NCBI RefSeq assembly: GCF_020783335.1
Contig: NZ_CP086068.1
Location: 2,418,001 to 2,482,000, forward strand
Direction of reading: 5' to 3'
DNA: 64,000 bases
DNA from: Mucilaginibacter daejeonensis
GTDB taxonomy: Bacteria > Bacteroidota > Bacteroidia > Sphingobacteriales > Sphingobacteriaceae
Shown here: one piece after another, positions 20,301 through 27,607 of the stretch
Layout: the number at the start of each line of letters is the position of its first letter
How positions within the stretch are numbered: position 1 is the first letter of the stretch
Position numbers and translations under genes: made by a program
Notes under the pieces: generated by a model
The model's input: only the letters and a program-made list of their open reading frames with translations
Told to the model about the DNA's origin: nothing
Databases searched by the model: none

Positions 20301-20847
20301 TGATCTGTTTCATTACAAGCGACAACGGCGTGTTGCCGGTAATTTGCACTTCGCGGGTCTCAAAACCCACCATGCTGAACACCAGCACCGCACGGTCGTC
20401 AGGCACGTTGATGGTGTACTGTCCGTTGGCCGCGGTCACTGCGGCAACGCCCCCGCCTTTAACACGGATGTTCACCCCTGGTAATGGTTGTTTGGATTCA
20501 TCGGTAACTACACCTTTGACCTGAATAGGTGGTGCATGCGCCTTAGGAGTACTTTTGATGACCACGATGGAACGGTCATCATCATTAATGGTAAAGCTTA
20601 GTCCGTAAGGCTGTAATATTTGTTTGAGTGCTTCAGGTAACGACACGTTCTTAAGCTCGACAGAGACCTTTGAAGCGCTGCTGATCATCTCAACATTATA
20701 AATGAAATTGTATCCTGTAGAACGGTGTATCTTGTTGAATACCTCCTTCATCGTTGCATTATCTGTCCTCAACGTTAAAGTTTGAGCCAGTCCTCTGGCA
20801 CTCACGTTGAATACAAAGGCGATCAAGAGTATGTAGGTGATCCTCAT
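17398..20847 (-). CDS. SusC-like TonB-dependent receptor with STN signalling domain
   Basis: This is an outer-membrane glycan importer of about 1149 residues with a signalling function. After the signal peptide (MRITYILLIAFVFNVSARG) comes an STN domain (TMKEVFNKIHRSTGYNFIY region), then a CarboxypepD_reg domain, a plug with VVIGYGTQRKSDLTGSVAGI and SIEVLKDASATAIFGSRGANGV, and a beta-barrel that ends in Phe (IFGLNIKF). STN domains bind FecR-type anti-sigma factors. This agrees with the fecR gene 200 nt upstream and the divergent ECF sigma gene. The ATG at 20847 is preferred for the signal peptide; an in-frame ATG at 20916 would add 23 residues. Confidence 0.95.
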   Translation of the reverse strand: MRITYILLIAFVFNVSARGLAQTLTLRTDNATMKEVFNKIHRSTGYNFIYNVEMISSASKVSVELKNVSLPEALKQILQPYGLSFTINDDDRSIVVIKSTPKAHAPPIQVKGVVTDESKQPLPGVNIRVKGGGVAAVTAANGQYTINVPDDRAVLVFSMVGFETREVQITGNTPLSLVMKQISSRLDDIVVIGYGTQRKSDLTGSVAGIKEKEIQQAKSVSFMEAMQGRLAGVQVTSSSGEPGSAVNVTIRGTNSFNSGTQPLYVIDGVQIDVNNAEAASSGIGSTALTNPLSGINPNDIASIEVLKDASATAIFGSRGANGVILITTKTGKSNTSSLEVNTYGGLAWNPKHIQMLGAQDYASYRLANGTADGNYADDLNNDQLFDVVNDRVKDLSGVKSQDWQKEALRTAAVQSYNVSYSGGNAKTNFLTSASYLNQQGLIVNNKYERYGLLMKINHSATDRLKLGTNINLSHALGSGVASNGGNDVRNYNGLIQNLLLTRPVNAPDPTQLALDPDGGAFSNPVDFANLSYKRSPLTRILTDINANYRIINGLNFDTRAGAVMTFSKNGEFYPSTVSWGFPTNGLALLNTSNTINWYQSSTLNYNKRFAKNHSLTALLGFEINSYQQETYRWQGQGFDIQNINPLDNIATANVLPMPASTDKQRYIRLSEFARINYAYKSKYLLTATLRNDASSKLSADHKSALFPSLGLAWRVSEEGFMKKQSVVSDLKFRGSYGLTGNERIPPYQSLATLSPVYYSNASNTASLGYAPNTIANPNLTWETTYAYDAGLDLSLWKDRISLTADVYLKQTKDLLIQADIPSQSGFMRQYQNLGQIDNKGIELALNTINIRKGSFSWTSNINISMNRNKVVSLGSVSYIPVTVYGGAISTVGRVIVGQPIGTAYGYVSDGIYQLSDFSIIKNSAGATVSPSAVTNNNLNTFTYTVGSGVPTISSRSARPGDLKYKDLNNDGVINDADKTVISNSNPKHYGGISNGFTYKNFDLNVLFNWSYGNDILNLGRSRLEAGQSQFANVTESYWFNRWTVENPSNEYPRLNGQGKLDVSSYYTEDGSYLRLRNVTLGYNINNLRSLKKIGINGLRLYVTGVNLHTWTKYSGFDPEITSYSALLPGVDNISYPRERSVIFGLNIKF

Positions 20848-20988
20848 GACACGAATAAGCTTATGGCATGGGCGTAAAGGGACAGCCCACGTATCCGCAA
20901 GTAAAATTTTGTACATTTGAAAATAGGTTTGATCAAAAATTGGTCTTTTAGGGAGATCTTGACCGCCTGTAGGAGTTCACAGCTCTTT

Positions 20989-21018
20989 GACCGGAAAGCG
21001 TTGGCGCGCTTTTCGGTC
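20989..21018. repeat. Inverted repeat between fecR and susC
   Basis: GACCGGAAAGCG (20989-21000) and CGCTTTTCGGTC (21007-21018) form a 12-bp stem, with G-U pairs, around a 6-nt loop. It lies in the leader between fecR and susC on the minus strand. A run of T follows on the plus strand only, so it is not an obvious minus-strand terminator. An mRNA-processing or attenuating hairpin is possible. Confidence 0.45.
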
Positions 21019-21053
21019 TTTTCTAAACAATGGCGATCAGCGTTTTAAAACTG

Positions 21054-22319
21054 TTAAGGCATTACGCTGACCCTCCTTCCATTGATCTTAAAGTGTACAA
21101 CTTCAGTTTGTTCAAGATTGCGTAACAGATTATGAAGTCCGTTCCTGACCAGGTAGCTGCCGCCAAAATGGCGGCCTTTTACACGTGGGTCTACCTCCAC
21201 ATCCACATCAAAGGCGCGCGATACGGTCTGCATCAATTCTTCTATCGTGGCATCTTTAAATAACAATACGCCATCCTTCCAGCCAAGCACCTCGTTAAGA
21301 TCTGCTGTTGACACATCGAACCCGCCTGATGCATCAGCCTTTTGCGCCTGCTGACCCGGTTTCAGTAAGCAGGAACTGTTAGCATCGAATACCTTGACCG
21401 AGCCGCTTGTCAAAGTGGTTACCACACGGTCATCATCAGGATAAGCACTGATATTGAAATGCGTACCTAAAACCTGTACCGTTTGCGATCTTGAACGTAC
21501 CTTGAACGGTTTGTTGTCCATATGCTGAACCTCGAAATAAGCTTCGCCTGAGAGTTCGACCACACGTTCTGACGGCCCAAAATCGGTCGGGAACGTAAGT
21601 ACCGTTTGGGAGTTGAGCCATACCTTGCTACCATCTGGCAGCACCAGCTCATATCGCTTTCCACGCGGTATATCGATCTTATTGACAGTAAAGCCGCTTA
21701 TGTTATCGTTACTCCTGTTATTTGAGCTATAAGTAAGTGTACCGTTAGCATCTTTTGATATTACTGCCGAGCCCAACGAGGTGATCACTCCTTGCTTTTG
21801 CTGTTCAAGGTCAACTTGCTTACCATTGGATAAGGTGAGCACAATAGATGAGGTATGCTTGACCGAATTAGTAGATGCGACAGGCATAGCCTTGTTCGCA
21901 GTATCATATTTCAAGATCAACAGGCCAGCCGTTAAGACGATCACGATGATCGCTGCTGCTGCGGCAACCTTATAGTAAGATCTTATTGACCTTACTTTGG
22001 CCTCTGGCTGAGCTTTAGCATGCTTGATATTGGTCATCAACCGTTGAAAAGCCTCATCAGTGTCGAACTGCCCGGTCATCCGCGCATCTTCCTGAGCCAG
22101 TTTTTCATCAAAAATCCTTTTTAACAGCGCTTTGTTACGGCCGTCACTATTCAACCATGTCGCGAGCTCAACGCGTTCATCGGCCGTAAGTTTATCTCTC
22201 AAAAACCTGATGATCAGATCACTGGTCCTTAAACTGTTCTTTATTTGTTTTGGCCGCATAGCTCCGTTCGATTTCACATAGAAACGGAACTCGTGCCGCT
22301 CATCTTCAAAGGTTTTCAA
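21054..22319 (-). CDS. FecR-family anti-sigma regulator
   Basis: This is a 421-residue inner-membrane protein. It has an N-terminal cytoplasmic sigma-binding part (about 1-110), one membrane segment at about 117-137 (AAAAAIIVIVLTAGLLIL), a periplasmic FecR domain (TVNKIDIPRGKRYELVLPDGSKVWLNSQTVLTFP and EAYFEVQHMDNKPFKVRS), and a C-terminal DUF4974/STN-like domain (VLLFKDATIEELMQTVSRAFDVDVEVD). It should hold the divergent ECF sigma factor until SusC reports substrate binding. An alternative start at residue 21 (MRPKQIKNS) is possible. It lies between the sigma gene and susC, the usual order for this circuit. Confidence 0.93.
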   Translation of the reverse strand: MKTFEDERHEFRFYVKSNGAMRPKQIKNSLRTSDLIIRFLRDKLTADERVELATWLNSDGRNKALLKRIFDEKLAQEDARMTGQFDTDEAFQRLMTNIKHAKAQPEAKVRSIRSYYKVAAAAAIIVIVLTAGLLILKYDTANKAMPVASTNSVKHTSSIVLTLSNGKQVDLEQQKQGVITSLGSAVISKDANGTLTYSSNNRSNDNISGFTVNKIDIPRGKRYELVLPDGSKVWLNSQTVLTFPTDFGPSERVVELSGEAYFEVQHMDNKPFKVRSRSQTVQVLGTHFNISAYPDDDRVVTTLTSGSVKVFDANSSCLLKPGQQAQKADASGGFDVSTADLNEVLGWKDGVLLFKDATIEELMQTVSRAFDVDVEVDPRVKGRHFGGSYLVRNGLHNLLRNLEQTEVVHFKINGRRVSVMP

Positions 22320-22532
22320 AATTTATTTAAAAATTATTACCGGTGACCAGTTCACAGTGGTGTTAAGCATCATTTGCCTATTTTTTAAAATATATTCACT
22401 TATCGCACTTAGTGTTAAAAATTTATGTTCATAATTGTAAACCGATTTATACCTGCGACTTACTGACCGCTTTTAGTCCTCATTGCCCTCTCATGGTGTG
22501 CGTGGCTATATAGGTTGGTGCAGCACCTAATT

Positions 22533-23132
22533 ATGGAGAACGTCATGAGTGAACTGCTTTACTGCGATAGCGATGATGAACTTTTGAGTAAGTTCAGGAT
22601 AGGTGATGAGAAAGCATTGAACCAGATCTTCAGTAAATTGTACGGTGGGTTGTGCTTTTTTGCGTCTAGATTCACTACAGATATCGGCATTGCCGAGGAA
22701 CTGACCATTGATGTCTTCCAAAAAGCTTGGGACCGTCGGGAAACCTTCCATGAGCTCACGTCTTTAAAGGCTTTCTTATATATCAGCATTAAGAACGCTT
22801 CGCTCGACCATATCGACAAGGAAAAAAGGCGAGCGCTTCGTATGTCCAATTTCTTTAGTGCCTATAACGAAATGGAAGCGGCTGTGATCGACAATATCAT
22901 CCACACAGAAGTGATCAACGAGTTGCGGCAAGAGATAGATGCCCTTCCCGAACAATGCGCAAAGATCATGAAGATGTTGTATCTACTGGAGATGACGCCT
23001 GATGAGATCGCAGTAGAACTTAACATTTCCCGAAATACCGTTTACAGCCAGAAGCTGCGAGGGATATCGCTACTCAAAAAGCGATCGGCGACTTTTCAAT
23101 TGGTCCTACTGGCCCTCCTGTTCACGAACTGA
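22533..23132 (+). CDS. RNA polymerase sigma-70 factor, ECF subfamily (FecI-like)
   Basis: This is an ECF sigma factor of about 195-199 residues. Region 2 spans the LLSKFRIGDEKALNQIFSKL to FLYISIKNASLDHIDKEKRR section, and region 4 spans LPEQCAKIMKMLYL to ELNISRNTVYSQKLRGISLL with its helix-turn-helix. The ATG at 22533 is given, but ATG 22545 (MSELLYC) has a better-spaced GGAGA ahead of it (22535-22539) and may be the true start. It is divergent from fecR across about 210 nt and should direct transcription of the SusCD locus once released. Confidence 0.93.
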   Translation: MENVMSELLYCDSDDELLSKFRIGDEKALNQIFSKLYGGLCFFASRFTTDIGIAEELTIDVFQKAWDRRETFHELTSLKAFLYISIKNASLDHIDKEKRRALRMSNFFSAYNEMEAAVIDNIIHTEVINELRQEIDALPEQCAKIMKMLYLLEMTPDEIAVELNISRNTVYSQKLRGISLLKKRSATFQLVLLALLFTN

Positions 23133-23284
23133 TCGCCACTTTTGCCATCAGAACCTTATAAGAGGCAAGCGGGCTCGGATCACACTTAGGCCACCTGTCA
23201 TTTTTTTGCCTGCTAAAGAGGAAGCCCTTTAAACTTTGCAAGAACATGGTCTGCTCCCATTGAAAAGTCCTTCCAAAGTTACCG

Positions 23285-23655
23285 CTAGACCGCACGTTGC
23301 TCTTTGTTACTGCTCGTTAATAAGATCTGTTGTTTACTAGGCAAACCACTGTAAATGTTAGGACTGGCTAATGGAGTAACAGCCTTCTCAAATTGAGTTG
23401 CTGATAGACCAAGCGGCATATGGAGGAAATGCCAAGGTGCTGTGTGCTTATACTCAGGCGAGTTGCGTAGCTCATCAGCCCACTTACTTACGTCTGCCAT
23501 GCTCTTACCATCTAAAAGGTCAGCTACTGCTGCTTTAGCTTGTGGTGTTAGATGGCGTTCTGCCATGAGAGCTACAATGCGGTGACCGGTGAAACCCATG
23601 ATATGATGAACAGACTCGTGATGAATATCAATGATAAAGCGATAGGTCGTTTCAT
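23285..23655 (-). pseudogene. S1/P1-type nuclease remnant, frameshifted and truncated
   Basis: A signal peptide starting at 23655 (MKRPIALSLIFITSLFIIS) runs into the mature start of an S1/P1 nuclease, but the two are in different frames. The sequence has TCATGGGTTTC where relatives need a fourth G to read Ser-Trp-Gly-Phe-Thr-Gly-His. The lost codon context includes the N-terminal Trp that ligates zinc in this family. The second frame continues GHRIVALMAERHLTPQAKAAVADLL, VSKWADELRNSPEYKHTAPWHFLHMPLG, then stops at 23285 after about one third of the normal length. The other zinc-binding histidines downstream are absent. Both lesions indicate a non-functional gene next to the translesion cassette. 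Confidence 0.75.
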
Positions 23656-23742
23656 GCTACTAAGTTAGCGATGCTCTCCGCATCATCAGAAGCTCTGAAA
23701 CATTCCTGAAAGGAGTTTTCAACACACCTGTTGAGAAAAGGC

Positions 23743-23774
23743 ATTGACGGGATCGTTTAAAGTCTATAGATTTG
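23743..23774 (+). promoter_or_regulatory. Promoter of the umuDC cassette
   Basis: ATTG at 23743-23746 and TAGATTTG at 23767-23774 are 20 nt apart and fit the -33 TTG / -7 TAnnTTTG promoter pattern of Bacteroidota. The -7 element overlaps the first bases of the palindrome at 23772-23790. Transcription would begin just before the UmuD-like gene, near 23781. Confidence 0.55.
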
Positions 23775-23790
23775 CTAATATTATTAGCAA
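23772..23790. promoter_or_regulatory. Perfect palindromic operator upstream of umuD
   Basis: TTGCTAATATTATTAGCAA is a perfect 9-1-9 palindrome. It ends 6 nt before the UmuD-like ATG and overlaps the -7 promoter element, so a bound repressor would block transcription. It resembles a dimeric repressor site. Whether LexA or an element-encoded repressor binds it is unknown. Confidence 0.65.
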
Positions 23791-23796
23791 CTCAAG

Positions 23797-24213
23797 ATGC
23801 GTAAGACACTCGTTAGTCCAAAGGAATTTATACAGTCAGGATTCACTTCACCAGCTGATGAGTATGCGGTACCCGATCTCAATCTTGATCAAAAGCTTAA
23901 ACGCGATCCCGAAGCGACCTATCCTGCACGGATGGGTGGTACCGCAATGGAGAAGGCAGGGATACCTGATAACTCTTACTTGCTATTCGACAGAGGTGTT
24001 ACCCCTAAGAACGGTGACATCGTGTACGTCTGGTACAGGCAGGATAAGCTCATACGCTTCTTTAAAAAGGTCGGTCAACAGGTCATATTGTACGCTGCTG
24101 ACGTTAAAGTGCCGGAAATTATCGTTGAGGATGAACTAATACTCATAGGCGTGATCACCTGGTCGCTCAAGTGTCACTTACCGCGTGAGTTCCCAAATGT
24201 GAAGACATGGTAG
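23797..24213 (+). CDS. umuD: UmuD-like S24-family protein lacking the Ser-Lys dyad
   Basis: This is a 138-residue UmuD homologue without a DNA-binding domain, the normal size of pol V UmuD. It has the SGFTSPADEY segment around the usual self-cleavage site, LNLDQKLKRDPEATYPARM, and AGIPDNSYLLFDRGVTPKNGDIVYVWY. The catalytic serine motif GDSM reads GTAM (Ala50). The catalytic lysine expected 37 residues later is Arg87 in DKLIRFF. Self-cleavage therefore looks impossible by the known mechanism. Its stop overlaps the umuC start by 7 nt. It may act as an uncleaved structural partner of UmuC or be cleaved in trans. Confidence 0.85.
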   Translation: MRKTLVSPKEFIQSGFTSPADEYAVPDLNLDQKLKRDPEATYPARMGGTAMEKAGIPDNSYLLFDRGVTPKNGDIVYVWYRQDKLIRFFKKVGQQVILYAADVKVPEIIVEDELILIGVITWSLKCHLPREFPNVKTW

Positions 24214-25490
24214 CGATAGCAGATTGTGTGGGGTTCTATGCGGCCTATCACCAAAGTACAGAGCCGCACCTAAAGGGTGCACCAGTGGTCGCATTGAGTA
24301 ACAACGACGGCTGTATCATTGCGCTTAGCCCCGAAGCAAAAGCCTTAGGGGCGGTAAGATGTTCCGCATGGTATATGGTGCAGGAGGAATACGAAGCCAA
24401 AGGATTTAGAGCCTTCAGTAGTAATTACCGAGAGTACCAAGCCATGAACAAACGGTTGATGAAGATCATGGCACGCTATGTACCCCGTTTGGAAACCTAC
24501 AGTATCGATGAGTGCTGGATGGACCTTGCGGGCATAAACGACATTGAGGCCATCGTACCTAAGCTGATCAAGGATGTAAAGCAGCTTACAGGGATACAGA
24601 TACGCATTGGAGTGGCACCGACCAAGACCTTAGCAAAGGTAGCGATCAACTTAGCCAAGACGACACCTGATAACTTCTGCATACTGGATAATAGTGACCG
24701 CATCCAGTCAGCGCTACGTTGTATCGCTATCGAAGACCTATGGAACGTTGGTGCGCAATATGCTGCGCTATTACATCGAAATGGTATCCGTACAGCTGCT
24801 CGTCTATCGGTCACACCAGAGTATTGGGTAAGAAAGAAAATGACCGTGTTAGGCTGGCGTACCTTGCAGGAACTGAACGGTATCCCTTGTTTGGACCTCG
24901 TTGAGGTGATGAACCCCAAAAAGAACATTGGTGTAGGTCGTTCCTTCAAAAAGACCACCTCTGATGAGCAAACGTTGGTCGATGCAGCTACTTACTATAG
25001 CTTTCGGTTATCAGAGAAGCTGAGGGAAGAGAAATTGGTTGCGACCGTCTTACAAATTAAACTGCGCACCAACAAATGGCGGGTCGACACCGCACAGCAT
25101 CAGCCATGCATGGTCTTTCATTTGGACAAAGGCATAAGCAATGGCTTAGATATCACCAAGCATGCTCAACAGGCTGTGCGTTCGATCGTTGCAGCTAACC
25201 GTAAAAGCAGAGCACAGTACAAGTACATGAAATTTGAGATCAATGCGAGTGGACTTGTGCCGGAGGATGAGAACCAGATCCTCATTGGCGACCAGTTCGA
25301 TGCTGGTGCCAAGAACCGATTGAGCCGGGCTATTGATATGATCAACCTGCAATTAGGTAAGGGTAAGGTATGCTTTGCTAACAACCTGAGTGCATGGAAG
25401 CAGGACACGAAGGACAAGTACATCATGAGGCAGGAGTACAAGACGCCCAATTATTTCACGGACTGGAATGAGGCACCGATACTACACTGA
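24207..25490 (+). CDS. umuC: UmuC-like Y-family DNA polymerase
   Basis: This is a 427-residue translesion DNA polymerase (pol V catalytic subunit), full length for UmuC. It has the first metal aspartate Asp6 with the steric-gate region in IADCVGFYAAY, then PVVALSNNDGCIIALSPEAKALG, and the catalytic pair Asp101-Glu102 in YSIDECWMDL. The thumb region GVAPTKTLAKVAINLAK and a little-finger domain plus UmuC-type C-terminal extension follow. All catalytic acids are retained, in contrast to the UmuD partner. Overlap with umuD and with the next small gene indicates one operon. Confidence 0.95.
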   Translation: MVAIADCVGFYAAYHQSTEPHLKGAPVVALSNNDGCIIALSPEAKALGAVRCSAWYMVQEEYEAKGFRAFSSNYREYQAMNKRLMKIMARYVPRLETYSIDECWMDLAGINDIEAIVPKLIKDVKQLTGIQIRIGVAPTKTLAKVAINLAKTTPDNFCILDNSDRIQSALRCIAIEDLWNVGAQYAALLHRNGIRTAARLSVTPEYWVRKKMTVLGWRTLQELNGIPCLDLVEVMNPKKNIGVGRSFKKTTSDEQTLVDAATYYSFRLSEKLREEKLVATVLQIKLRTNKWRVDTAQHQPCMVFHLDKGISNGLDITKHAQQAVRSIVAANRKSRAQYKYMKFEINASGLVPEDENQILIGDQFDAGAKNRLSRAIDMINLQLGKGKVCFANNLSAWKQDTKDKYIMRQEYKTPNYFTDWNEAPILH

Positions 25491-25792
25491 TGCTATTTGA
25501 GAGTTTCAATATCACTATCTCTTACAGGAATATGGCCTGTGAGTTCGAGATCAGGGAGCGGTACGGTGACCCGATGGTTCGCGCATTCGAGATCGTGCAG
25601 GGTGGTATCGCTATCCTGCTTTTGACTTTTAAAGAATACAAATGGTGCATGTCTATCATCAGCGGGCTACACCCAGTAGTGAAACAGGATGTTAAAGACC
25701 TTGTTAGTGAAGAGTTGAAGGAAACGTTAGGAACAGCTATAACACTTCATTACCAGTTGTTCACTAACAATAAGATCAAAAAGACAGCTTAA
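25490..25792 (+). CDS. Hypothetical protein in the translesion cassette
   Basis: This is a 100-residue protein I do not recognise. The start ATG overlaps the last base of the umuC stop codon, a sign of translational coupling. The middle contains GGIAILLLTFKEYKWCMSIISG, weakly hydrophobic but probably folded rather than membrane-spanning, and a helical acidic/basic C-terminus. There is no cysteine-rich or HTH motif. Its position between umuC and yedK suggests an accessory function in lesion tolerance, or simply a cassette passenger. Confidence 0.75.
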   Translation: MLFESFNITISYRNMACEFEIRERYGDPMVRAFEIVQGGIAILLLTFKEYKWCMSIISGLHPVVKQDVKDLVSEELKETLGTAITLHYQLFTNNKIKKTA

Positions 25793-25802
25793 CGATATCG
25801 GT

Positions 25803-26483
25803 ATGTGCGGAAGAGTAGAGTTCAGCAATAGTGCAGTGGTCGCAGAGCGATTAGGTGTCAAGGACAGCGATGTAGCTCGTGAAGGGGATAATAATGCTTT
25901 TCCTTATAAGGGAACGTTTCTATTTGGTCTGGTAGACAAGGCACCTGATGTGTTAAGGCATTTGCACTGGCCGTTAATACCGTCTTGGTGTACGACCTAT
26001 CCCGAGTACCAGACCTCGAACGCCCGAAGTGAGGATATGCACAACAAGGCATCCTTCAAGCACCTATTAGGGCAACGTCATTGTGTGATCGCGGTCGATG
26101 GCTTCTATGAATGGAAAGGCAAGGGCAAGGACAAAGTGCCATATCACTTCAGCATGGCCGATGGTAGTATGATGATGTATGCAGGGCTATGGGATTACAA
26201 TACCAAACTGGAAGCACCTGTGTTAAGCTGCACCATTATCACACGTGAACCGAACGAGATCATTGGAGAGATACATGACCGTATGCCGGTGATCTTGACG
26301 CTTGAACAGGTGAAGATATGGCTGGACAGAGAGTTGCCATACAGCGAACGTGCCAAGGTGTTACAGCCGATCGAGAATAGCGCCCTCATCAGGCGTGTGG
26401 TCGGTAAGAGCGTCAATGGTGCCGGTAACAAGTCAGGTGACTGGTTCGATGCCAAAGACGAAGATGGTACTTGTTTATTTTAA
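25803..26483 (+). CDS. yedK: SRAP-domain protein YedK (abasic-site crosslinking)
   Basis: This is a 226-residue YedK/HMCES protein that shields abasic sites in single-stranded DNA by forming a thiazolidine crosslink through Cys2. The sequence begins MCGRVEF, placing Cys2 correctly and fixing the start. Other active-site residues align with the family: Asn73 and Arg75 in TSNARSED, Glu103 in DGFYEWKG, and His158 in EIHDRMPVIL. It is 10 nt downstream of the small unknown gene and probably in the umuDC transcript, so lesion bypass and abasic-site protection would be induced together. Confidence 0.95.
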   Translation: MCGRVEFSNSAVVAERLGVKDSDVAREGDNNAFPYKGTFLFGLVDKAPDVLRHLHWPLIPSWCTTYPEYQTSNARSEDMHNKASFKHLLGQRHCVIAVDGFYEWKGKGKDKVPYHFSMADGSMMMYAGLWDYNTKLEAPVLSCTIITREPNEIIGEIHDRMPVILTLEQVKIWLDRELPYSERAKVLQPIENSALIRRVVGKSVNGAGNKSGDWFDAKDEDGTCLF

Positions 26484-26518
26484 TATTGAACGGCCGTCAA
26501 GGTAATAAGGAAAAAGCG

Positions 26519-27373
26519 ATGCTGATCTTAGAAGATATTTTATATGGAAGGTTCGCTGTTGAAGGCGTACTGGAAGAGCTGATCTTATCAGCGCCTATGC
26601 AACGCTTGAAAGGTGTACATCAGGGCGGTGCAATATTTTTGGTTGATCCAACGCAGCAGCATACGCGCTTTGAGCACTCATTAGGCGTGTTTTGGTTAGT
26701 TCGCAACTTTGGCGGTAGTGTCGATGAACAGATCGCAGCCTTGCTGCATGATGTGTCACACACGGCGTTCTCTCATGTTGGCGATCAGGTATTCGAACGC
26801 CCAGGCGAGGATTACCACGAGCAGATCTTTGAGGAGGTGATCGCAAGGTCGGAGATACCTATGGTATTAGAGAAGTACGGCTATGATCAGGCGTTGAAGC
26901 ACTTTGAGGACCACAGCCTTTTAGAACGACCATTACCCGAGTTATGTGCAGATCGTATCGATTATACGTTACGGGATCTGTATCATGCCGGCATGGTCGG
27001 TCTTGGTGACGTGAAGCATTTTCTCACAAGCCTCACTGTAGAGGGTAGGCAATTTACATTATCAACTGACATAGCTGCACGCTGGATAGCCACACAGTTC
27101 AAGAAGCTGAATGAGCAGTACTTTAAAAAACCGCAATACCTGTTCGCAAACCACCGTATGGCAGGACTACTGAAGGATGCTTTGTCGAACGGCACTTTAA
27201 AAACATCAGACCTTCAACTGGACGATAAGGCAGTGCTTCATAAACTACGTTCAGCAGGATACGCTGACCAGATCTCATCGATAAGCGCCTTGGAGGGCTT
27301 TGAGACCTTCGGTGTCAAGGGTGCTGCCGAGCTTGTCAAAAGAAGGGAACTGCATCCAGCAGTATCTATATAA
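26519..27373 (+). CDS. HD-domain phosphohydrolase
   Basis: This is a 284-residue metal-dependent phosphohydrolase of the HD superfamily. The HD motif residues are His53 in RFEHSLGVFWL and His77-Asp78 in ALLHDVSHTAFSHV, with a later conserved aspartate in ADRIDYTLRDL. Its size and the HTRFEHSLG start resemble dGTPase-like or YdhJ-type HD proteins that act on nucleotides. The frame is open to 26471, overlapping yedK, but the ATG at 26519 is the natural start. It follows yedK closely and may adjust nucleotide pools in the same repair cassette. The substrate is unknown. Confidence 0.88.
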   Translation: MLILEDILYGRFAVEGVLEELILSAPMQRLKGVHQGGAIFLVDPTQQHTRFEHSLGVFWLVRNFGGSVDEQIAALLHDVSHTAFSHVGDQVFERPGEDYHEQIFEEVIARSEIPMVLEKYGYDQALKHFEDHSLLERPLPELCADRIDYTLRDLYHAGMVGLGDVKHFLTSLTVEGRQFTLSTDIAARWIATQFKKLNEQYFKKPQYLFANHRMAGLLKDALSNGTLKTSDLQLDDKAVLHKLRSAGYADQISSISALEGFETFGVKGAAELVKRRELHPAVSI

Positions 27374-27385
27374 AAGCTATATTGC

Positions 27386-27607
27386 ATGTTGATCACACAT
27401 TATGATTTCCTGAGTATGACGGAGACCGAGCAGTACGACGCTGTTTGGGGTGGTACGTTCCTAGGGGACCGTAAGCATGATAATATCTGGGTTCAATGCT
27501 ATAGCTTAGGCAACTTCTATGTGGAGGTGTTCTATGACAGCACAGGTAATGAGATAAAGCGTATTAGGTCATTCTCAAAGGTTGAGCAGTTAGCTCCATA
27601 CCTGTAG
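27386..27607 (+). CDS. Small hypothetical protein, last gene of the cassette
   Basis: This is a 73-residue acidic/aromatic protein I do not recognise (MLITHYDFLSMTETEQYDAVWGG at the start, NIWVQCYSLGNFYVEVFYD in the middle). The alternating hydrophobic pattern suggests a small beta-sheet fold. It begins 12 nt after the HD gene and reads in the same direction, so it is probably co-transcribed. No catalytic motif can be seen. Confidence 0.65.
   Translation: MLITHYDFLSMTETEQYDAVWGGTFLGDRKHDNIWVQCYSLGNFYVEVFYDSTGNEIKRIRSFSKVEQLAPYL

Noticed and set aside
20989-21018. Hairpin between fecR and susC as a minus-strand terminator
   Set aside because: No U-tract follows the stem on the minus strand, so it was listed only as an inverted repeat.
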